From assembly GCF_000334155.1 (NCBI RefSeq), contig NZ_ANNK01000001.1, positions 1 through 61,353 on the forward strand: a DNA stretch of 61,353 nt, in the 5' to 3' direction. Every line of letters starts with the position of its first letter. Position 1 is the first letter of the stretch. The notes under the pieces are model-generated. The model was not told the DNA's origin, made no database searches, and saw only the letters and a program-made list of their open reading frames with translations. This document shows positions 56,226 through 61,353 of this stretch, piece after piece. The translations under genes and the position numbers were made by a program. The stretch comes from Halalkalibacterium ligniniphilum. Its GTDB lineage: Bacteria > Bacillota > Bacilli > Bacillales > Bacillaceae_D.

Positions 56226-57150
56226 AGTGTCTCAAAATTTGGGACACTTCAAGAGTGTTGATTATCCAAAATTAGACAGACTTATCCCTTGGAATGTGAC
56301 GTAGTTTTTCAAAAAAGTGCTCATTTCAGATTGCCAATCAATGGGTAAATTGTTTCCGACCAGTTGCCGTTGGAACGTGACAAACGATACGGTTTTAAAT
56401 ACTTGTCTTTCTGATGTTTTAGTATAAAGCCGAGTAAAACATAGGTAATAAGAGCGGCGAAAAGTTGATTAAATACGGCATTTTCAGTTGTGCCAAACAG
56501 GACAGGGACATTCAAGTTCTGTTTGATCCAACGGAAGAACGTTTCAATCTTCCATCGTGCTTTATACATGTCGGCAATGACTTCGGGTGCCACATTCATT
56601 AAATTGGTCACGACTCGCATCTCATGTCCATCATCATCCTTAAAAAACACCACACGATGACGCTTCTCAGAACGAGATTGTGATGTTCCAAGTTGGCACG
56701 TGATGTCACGAGTCACAGGCGATTCTAGCTGTTCTAATCGTTTTAAAGCATGAGGGCAAACAATCTCAATATTCTCCTTCATTCGAATGACAAACTCTTG
56801 GTGTTCAGAAACAAATTGGTCGATTCGTGTGATTTTAAAATAAGCACGGTCTTCTACCATAACAAACCGAGAATCAACAAGTTGTTCACCGACAGGACCG
56901 TCATGTAAGCGACCGATCGTTTCAACGACTTGAAGTGGCATGTCCGTTTTTGGAGTATAACTAACATGTAGTTTGATGCCTGAACGCTCCCCATGATAGA
57001 CAGCCCAAGGAAGGCGTGTTTTCCCAACCGTAATCGTTGTGGAGTCCACGATGAGAAGTCCGTTTGGGAGTTTCATTGCACGACGAGTCATTCGATTACA
57101 TTTAGAAACGACTAAGTCAAAGAGTTTTTTCAACACCTCATACAAAACTA
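56226..57150 (-). mobile_element. IS4-family insertion sequence, 5'-truncated
   Basis: The transposase end of an IS4-type element. A hairpin-forming AGTGTCTCAAAATTTGGGACACT near 56226-56248 may be its 3' terminal repeat. The other end is cut at about 57150, where transposase homology stops; no second terminal repeat is visible. Confidence 0.7.
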
Positions 57151-57223
57151 TAATTCTCCTACTTGAGATTCTAGAAAGGGGTACGGGTAATGAATGGGCC
57201 ACGCAAACTAAAGCGAAGTTCAA
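56321..57223 (-). pseudogene. Truncated IS4-family transposase with chimeric start
   Basis: The open frame gives 300 residues; roughly the first 30 come from sequence outside the IS, and homology begins around LYEVLKKLFDLVVSKC. Roughly the first 100 residues of a normal IS4 transposase are missing. The catalytic DDE set is intact: D in LIVDSTTITVG, D in VEDRAYFK, and the YREK signature Y-x2-R-x3-E-x6-K in MYKARWKIETFFRWIK. Probably inactive because of the lost DNA-binding start. Confidence 0.85.
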
Positions 57224-57283
57224 TTACCAAATTTTTGATAACCCTACTATTATCTTAAGGTAAAACAATACGGAGGTTTTAAT

Positions 57284-57931
57284 ATGAAAAGAGCAATAAT
57301 ATTTGACATGGACGGTACTTTATTTCAAACCAATATGATACTAGAGCTTTCACTTAATGATGCTTTTGACCACTTACGAAATAAAAAAATGTGGTTTAGC
57401 GAAACACCCATAAAAGAATACCGTAAAATTATGGGTGTTCCTTTGCCTAAAGTATGGGAAACTTTGCTACCAGATTTCTCTAGTGAAGTTCGAAATGAAA
57501 TGGATTCCGTATTCTTGGAGAGTTTAATCATAAACATTAGGGCTGGAAAAGGCATGCTTTACCCTAATACAATTGAGACTTTAGTGTATCTAAAGAAAAA
57601 GAAATATAAAATTTTTATAGCTAGTAATGGGTTAGTTAACTACCTAAATACAATTGTAGATACATATAAATTAAATAGTATTATTGATGAGACATTCAGC
57701 ATTGAACAAATTGAATCATACAATAAGTCTGATCTTGTGAATCATATTAAAGAAAAATACGAGATATCGGAAGGTGCAGTTGTAGGTGACCGCATATCAG
57801 ATATTAAAGCAGCATCAGATAACAATTTAATTTCAATAGGATGTAAATTTGATTTCTCAAACGAAGAGGAATTAGCACATGCCGAAATTGTAATAAGTGA
57901 TTTAATTGAATTAAAAAATATCTTTAAATAG
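57284..57931 (+). CDS. HAD-family phosphatase
   Basis: A 215-residue haloacid-dehalogenase-type hydrolase with nucleophile motif DMDGT (8-12), an all-helical cap (about 15-85), motif II ASNG near 122, and motif IV GDRISDIKAA near 175. Similar to phosphoglycolate- or beta-phosphoglucomutase-like enzymes; substrate unknown. AT-rich, like the helicase gene. ATG after CGGAGG. It lies between the IS remnant and the truncated gene, inside the rlmH-bounded block. Confidence 0.87.
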   Translation: MKRAIIFDMDGTLFQTNMILELSLNDAFDHLRNKKMWFSETPIKEYRKIMGVPLPKVWETLLPDFSSEVRNEMDSVFLESLIINIRAGKGMLYPNTIETLVYLKKKKYKIFIASNGLVNYLNTIVDTYKLNSIIDETFSIEQIESYNKSDLVNHIKEKYEISEGAVVGDRISDIKAASDNNLISIGCKFDFSNEEELAHAEIVISDLIELKNIFK

Positions 57932-58117
57932 AATATAAGATTTCCTATTTTCACTTTCCCATTTCAAACTAACTTTTAGATGTTTTTCCATCTCTCAAGC
58001 TAACTCCTTTATAATGTCTTTTTTAGCAGCAACCAAAGAGTAATATTGACTCTTCTATGTCAAACTCAATGACGACTAACAAACAGGGACCGCCCTTTGG
58101 GTTGGCCCCTGTTTGTT
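57932..58117. terminator. Intergenic DNA ending in a strong hairpin
   Basis: AACAAACAGGG (58078-58088) pairs with CCCTGTTTGTT (58107-58117), with further inner pairing GACC/GGCC. Followed by ACCTTTCGTTTATTT, so probably a terminator of the HAD gene. The rest of the gap is featureless. Confidence 0.6.
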
Positions 58118-58615
58118 ACCTTTCGTTTATTTAATAGGACGAGTGAAATACAGTTTTCCAGTGAAGGTTATAACCAGAGATATAGTTACAATACTTCTCG
58201 TATCATCAAAAGCTATCTTTTTGCTGATGCATTATGGAACGAGACTGCAACTGATTGGCATACATTGAAAGATCAAAACAAAAGATTTTTTATGAAAGTC
58301 ACAAAGGATATGGGAAAGTCACCGGCAGTCTTATATTCAGTTGCAAAATTATTGAATGGAATTGGGCAGAAATTTATTAATAGTGGTATTCCTTGGGTTT
58401 CAAAAATGTTATCAGAACACCAAAGTTTATGGGATGTTAAATTAGAGAATTATACTATATATTATTTAGAAAATGTTGTGAAAAGTTATATCCATATTAA
58501 TCGTGAAAAAATCAGAAGAGGAGTTAGAATAAAGCGAGAGGTTTTGATTTTATTAGACTTTTTGGTTGAAAAGGGATCAGTTGCCGGATATATGTTAAGA
58601 GAGAGCATTTTATAA
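58118..58615 (+). pseudogene. Unknown protein, probably missing its 5' part
   Basis: A 166-residue frame (to 58615) enters from inside the preceding hairpin, with no ribosome site or good start; the first plausible ATG is at residue 61 of the frame. The C-terminal half (ENYTIYYLENVVKSYIHINREKIRRG) is rich in aromatic and basic residues. No family recognised. AT-rich. It looks like the 3' part of a larger gene whose front was lost. Confidence 0.5.
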
Positions 58616-58747
58616 TAATATGGTAATAATAATTGTTGTATTAGTGCAATATTTATGAAAATGGCATTACTGGCTGCCAACAATCTTTTCGAATTAATAT
58701 TTTCAGAAGAACAGAAGGAACATTTTACTATATGAATATTAAGTTAT

Positions 58748-58785
58748 AAAAATAGGCATCGGTACTTCACCAATGCCTATTTTTT
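58748..58785 (+). terminator. Terminator near the far end of the block
   Basis: AAAAATAGGCAT pairs with ATGCCTATTTTTT around a 13-base loop. It ends transcription from the truncated gene, 20 bases before the distal att-like copy. Confidence 0.8.
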
Positions 58786-58805
58786 GCCTCTCAAACCGCC
58801 ACGGT

Positions 58806-58825
58806 GAACCGTACCATAAGTAACG
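58806..58825 (+). mobile_element. Distal copy of SCC-like att sequence
   Basis: GAACCGTACCATAAGTAACGG; with the preceding GGT it encodes GEPYHK and a TAA stop, just like the rlmH end. Identical to 52891-52906 for 16 bases and similar just outside. No rlmH homology extends further upstream, so this is not a duplicated gene but a short repeat bounding the 5.9-kb block. Confidence 0.8.
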
Positions 58826-58892
58826 GCAAGTTTTCGGACGGGGAGTGAATACTACTGAAATTTTCCGTTTTCACAGATCGTTGCTATTTGAA

Positions 58893-58906
58893 GTGATCAT
58901 AATCAC
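58893..58906. promoter_or_regulatory. Crp/Fnr-type operator of hmp
   Basis: GTGAT-CATA-ATCAC is an FNR/CRP-type palindrome. A -10 TATACT lies at 58930-58935, which puts the site centre near -41.5 from the expected start, the class II activation position. Confidence 0.6.
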
Positions 58907-58968
58907 ACAAGACAAGGTTTCCTTCTTTGTATACTTGGGTCATACTAAGTGAAAGTGAGGAAATTGTC

Positions 58969-60228
58969 ATGCTAAATAACCAAACGATACAAATTATAAA
59001 AACTACAGTTCCGGTGTTGGAAAAGTACGGAACGGATATCACCAAACGGTTCTATCAATTACTGTTTACCCGTCATCCGGAGCTGTTAAATGTTTTTAAT
59101 CATGCGAATCAAAGCCAAGGAAGACAGCAGACCGCTCTTGCCAATGCTGTTTATGCGGCTGCTCAAAATATCGATAAGCTTGAGACGATTTTACCGGTAG
59201 TGAAACAAATTGCGCACAAACACCGTAGTCTTGGCATTAAAGCAGAGCATTATCCCATTGTCGGACAAAATCTTCTTGCTGCGATCAAGGATGTTCTCGG
59301 TGACGCAGCTACGGACGAGATCCTGCAGGCATGGGCGGAGGCCTATGATGTAATATCCGATGTTTTTATTGGAGTCGAGGCCGAGATGTATGAACAATCC
59401 GAGAGGCAAAAGGGTGGATGGGTAGGATTTAGAGCATTTCGAGTAGAGCGCAAAGTCAAAGAGAGCGACGTGATCACGTCATTTTATCTTGCACCACAGG
59501 ACGGGGAAGCGATTGCTTCTTTTGAGCCGGGGCAGTATGTCAGTGTGAAGATGGAAATACCGGGAGAAACTTATACGCACATACGTCAATACAGCTTATC
59601 CGATGCTGCGGGCAAACCTTATTACAGAATTTCCGTCAAACGGGAGGATGCCGTCCCCGGTAAGCCTGCAGGTAAGGTATCCGTTTACTTACACGAGCAC
59701 GTCGACCAAGGGGATGTACTGTGGCTATCAGCCCCTGCAGGTGAGTTCACCTTGGATCAGAAGGACTCTAGACCGGTTGTCTTCATTAGCGGAGGGGTTG
59801 GGCTAACACCGTTGCTTAGTATGCTTAAAACCCTGACTGAAACGAATCCTAATCGTCCAATCACATTTATTCATGCCGCTCGGAACGGGAACGTCCATGC
59901 CCTAAGACAAGAAGTAAAGAAAATTGCTAACCGCTCACCGCAAGTAACTGTCTTTTGGTGCTATGACAAGCCGACGGATCGCGATAGGCAGATGAATGCT
60001 TTTCATAAAGATGGGTATATCGACTTGCCTTGGCTTCAGAGAGTAATTCCGACAAGAGAGGCGAGCTTCTACTTCTGCGGTCCTGTGCCGTTTATGAAAA
60101 CTGTGAACAGCCTCTTGAAGGAATGGGGTGTCAATGGGGCTGATATCCATTATGAATTTTTCGGGCCGTCCGGTAGTTTGGAAGACACGAAAGGGGATGA
60201 GACGAAGGCAGTTGCCCCGCAAAGCTAA
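58969..60228 (+). CDS. hmp: Flavohaemoglobin (nitric oxide dioxygenase)
   Basis: A 419-residue enzyme that turns nitric oxide plus oxygen into nitrate. Globin domain 1-140 with Tyr B10 (Y29), Gln E7 (Q53) and proximal His85 (IAHKHRSLGI); FAD domain about 150-260 with RQYSLSD; NAD domain about 265-400 with GGVGLTPLLSML and the FYFCGP end. ATG at 58969 follows GTGAGGA; the frame opens at 58927. Base use is more GC-rich than the block to its left. A Crp/Fnr site lies in the promoter, and the adjacent converging gene encodes such a regulator. Confidence 0.95.
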   Translation: MLNNQTIQIIKTTVPVLEKYGTDITKRFYQLLFTRHPELLNVFNHANQSQGRQQTALANAVYAAAQNIDKLETILPVVKQIAHKHRSLGIKAEHYPIVGQNLLAAIKDVLGDAATDEILQAWAEAYDVISDVFIGVEAEMYEQSERQKGGWVGFRAFRVERKVKESDVITSFYLAPQDGEAIASFEPGQYVSVKMEIPGETYTHIRQYSLSDAAGKPYYRISVKREDAVPGKPAGKVSVYLHEHVDQGDVLWLSAPAGEFTLDQKDSRPVVFISGGVGLTPLLSMLKTLTETNPNRPITFIHAARNGNVHALRQEVKKIANRSPQVTVFWCYDKPTDRDRQMNAFHKDGYIDLPWLQRVIPTREASFYFCGPVPFMKTVNSLLKEWGVNGADIHYEFFGPSGSLEDTKGDETKAVAPQS

Positions 60229-60746
60229 GATTGGGGATGTTTCTTTGTTTCAGATTGGCTGCGCAGCAGCCGATTAATCGTCTCGCGGCGAAGCCCGATG
60301 AATTGTCCGATTTCTTCCTGAGTCAGCACATCCGTCAAAGTGGCGGGCGCGATATAAGAGTGGAACCAAGATTGAAGTTTGCGTAGTTTTTCTGCTGGTG
60401 AGACCTCGGTTAGCTGGTCGATCCGCTGCTGCATCATTCGTAATTTGTCTTGCAGCCGTAAAGCGACGGATCGGCATCGCTCCGGATTCTGCTCCAGTTC
60501 TTGATACCATTCAATTTCCGAGAGGATGTCGATTTCACATGTTACCAGTGCTACGGCTGTACCGTAGTAAGGCTTGGGGCTGATCAGGGAATGATGAGGG
60601 ATTGTTTCATCGGGCACAATAATATTCACTAAAATTTGAGAGCCGTCTTGATGTACCCTAACAATTTTTAATAAACCACTTCTCAGATGGTATAGCGGCC
60701 CAGATTCTCCTTGTCGAAATAAGGTCTCACCTTTGTGTAATATCAT
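60225..60746 (-). CDS. Small Crp/Fnr-family regulator
   Basis: A 173-residue regulator, shorter than typical (about 220): cyclic-nucleotide-binding-like beta roll (about 1-95), a dimer helix (95-130) and a winged helix with EEIGQFIGLRRETINRLLR (about 144-163). A single cysteine pair, C69 and C91, is seen; no clustered cysteines for an iron-sulfur centre, so a heme or redox sensor is more likely than FNR-type. ATG after GGAGG. It converges on hmp with a four-base overlap, and is the likely ligand of the hmp operator. Confidence 0.85.
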   Translation of the reverse strand: MILHKGETLFRQGESGPLYHLRSGLLKIVRVHQDGSQILVNIIVPDETIPHHSLISPKPYYGTAVALVTCEIDILSEIEWYQELEQNPERCRSVALRLQDKLRMMQQRIDQLTEVSPAEKLRKLQSWFHSYIAPATLTDVLTQEEIGQFIGLRRETINRLLRSQSETKKHPQS

Positions 60747-61353
60747 GCACAGCCTCCATTAGTACAAAAATCGAAGGTCACCACGTTGCGGCATTTCGCT
60801 TTTTTAAGAGTAAAAAAGTTTAGCATCACAAAAAGCGCTAAAGCGCGTGTGAAAACTTTCTGCTCGCTAGAAAAGCTTCCGCTAAGACAAGAATGTATTT
60901 TCATCCAGTGGGCTTTGATCAGAAGCGTCTCTTATTAGCTGATTAACATTATATCACTCTTGATAGCTCACTAAAAGCTTGCCGTTACAGCGCAAATCAG
61001 TCGGTGGTTAAAAGCAGCACCGTGGAAATCAGCACATATCTGGATTCGAAAAATCTCAGGGAAAGCTGTTCCATAAAGGTTTTCACGTTTCTGTTGCCCT
61101 CGCCAAATGTTATAGTAAAAAAATGGATGTTCACTACCTCTGCTTAGGTATCTTCGTTTTTATTTTTATAAGAGAAAATAAAAAAATAGAAAATTCAGTT
61201 AAAATTTATGTGACGGTAGTGAAAATTATTATATAAAGTATTTAGAAAAACATCAAAGGGTGGTTTCTAATAGGGAACTATTCGGTTTCTCCGAATAGTT
61301 GAAACAGAGCAGTCATCGAGCTTGGCTTGACAACTGTTCTGTCTTAATTTGTA
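60747..61353. other. Intergenic DNA at the right edge
   Basis: 600 bases with no supported gene. Near 61160-61255 it is very AT-rich. AACTATTCGG/CCGAATAGTT (61275-61301) and, after it, ACAGAGCAGT/ACTGTTCTGT (61304-61346) form two hairpins in tandem. On the minus strand around 61000-61080 a short frame with leucine-rich text exists but has no recognisable family. Confidence 0.4.

Noticed and set aside
58066-58130. 21-codon ORF starting MTTNKQ over the hairpin at 58078
   Set aside because: It is made by the hairpin arms and has no ribosome site.
52909-58805. Recombinase genes (ccr or integrase) within the rlmH-bounded block
   Set aside because: None of the frames matches a serine or tyrosine recombinase; the only DNA-mobility gene is the truncated IS4 transposase.

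Overview
The window is the replication-origin neighbourhood of a low-GC Gram-positive chromosome of the Bacillaceae. Gene order (dnaA-dnaN-yaaA-recF-remB-gyrB-gyrA on one side; rpmH-rnpA-yidC-jag, mnmEG-rsmG-noc-parAB, rpsF-ssb-rpsR, yybS-gdpP-rplI-dnaB, purA, walRKHIJ-htrC-yyzF-rlmH on the other), the sporulation genes yyaC and spoIIIJ/jag, and TTATCCACA-type DnaA boxes all point to a spore-forming Bacillus relative. The HD-GYP gene next to gyrA and the acidic proteins suggest an alkaliphile of the Alkalihalobacillus/Halalkalibacterium type; that genus-level guess is inference. Layout. 1-8.1 kb: leftward HD-GYP, gyrA, gyrB, remB, recF, yaaA, with a promoter and a long structured leader before yaaA. 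8.5-12 kb: dnaN and dnaA (leftward) and a bipartite oriC: DnaA boxes upstream of dnaA, and a second box cluster plus DnaA-trio/AT-rich unwinding region between dnaA and dnaN. 12-14.1 kb: rpmH, rnpA, yidC, jag rightward. 14.3-19.8 kb: an inserted accessory block not found here in B. subtilis: a divergent sigma-54 activator and an aldehyde dehydrogenase / lactonase / iron alcohol dehydrogenase operon that together match gamma-butyrolactone degradation to succinate. 20-27.1 kb: mnmE, mnmG, rsmG, noc, parA, parB with two perfect parS sites. 27.2-31.3 kb: a class V aminotransferase, DUF554 protein, yyaC, YkvI-like permease and DUF951 protein. 31.4-41.3 kb: ychF, rpsF-ssb-rpsR, a decayed chemotaxis-receptor remnant, yybS, gdpP, rplI, dnaB, purA. 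41.5-42.4 kb: five tRNA genes (Lys, Glu, Asp, Phe, Thr) and a leftover tRNA 3' end. 42.8-52.9 kb: a LysM-G5-M23 peptidase, the WalRK cell-wall regulon core with walH, walI, walJ, htrC, yyzF and rlmH. 52.9-58.8 kb: an AT-rich foreign block starting at the last codons of rlmH and ending at a second copy of those codons; it carries a 1023-residue SF1 helicase, a truncated IS4 transposase, a HAD phosphatase and a truncated unknown gene. 58.9-61.3 kb: a flavohaemoglobin with a Crp/Fnr-type regulator whose likely site lies in the hmp promoter. How it works together: most of the window is replication initiation, chromosome segregation, translation and wall homeostasis. The two accessory regions are the clearest unexpected content: (i) the sigma-54-controlled lactone operon with three GGTGA-N6-TCACC operators, and (ii) the rlmH-bounded cassette whose ends look like the attachment sites of staphylococcal SCC elements but in a Bacillus-like genome and without recombinase genes in view.
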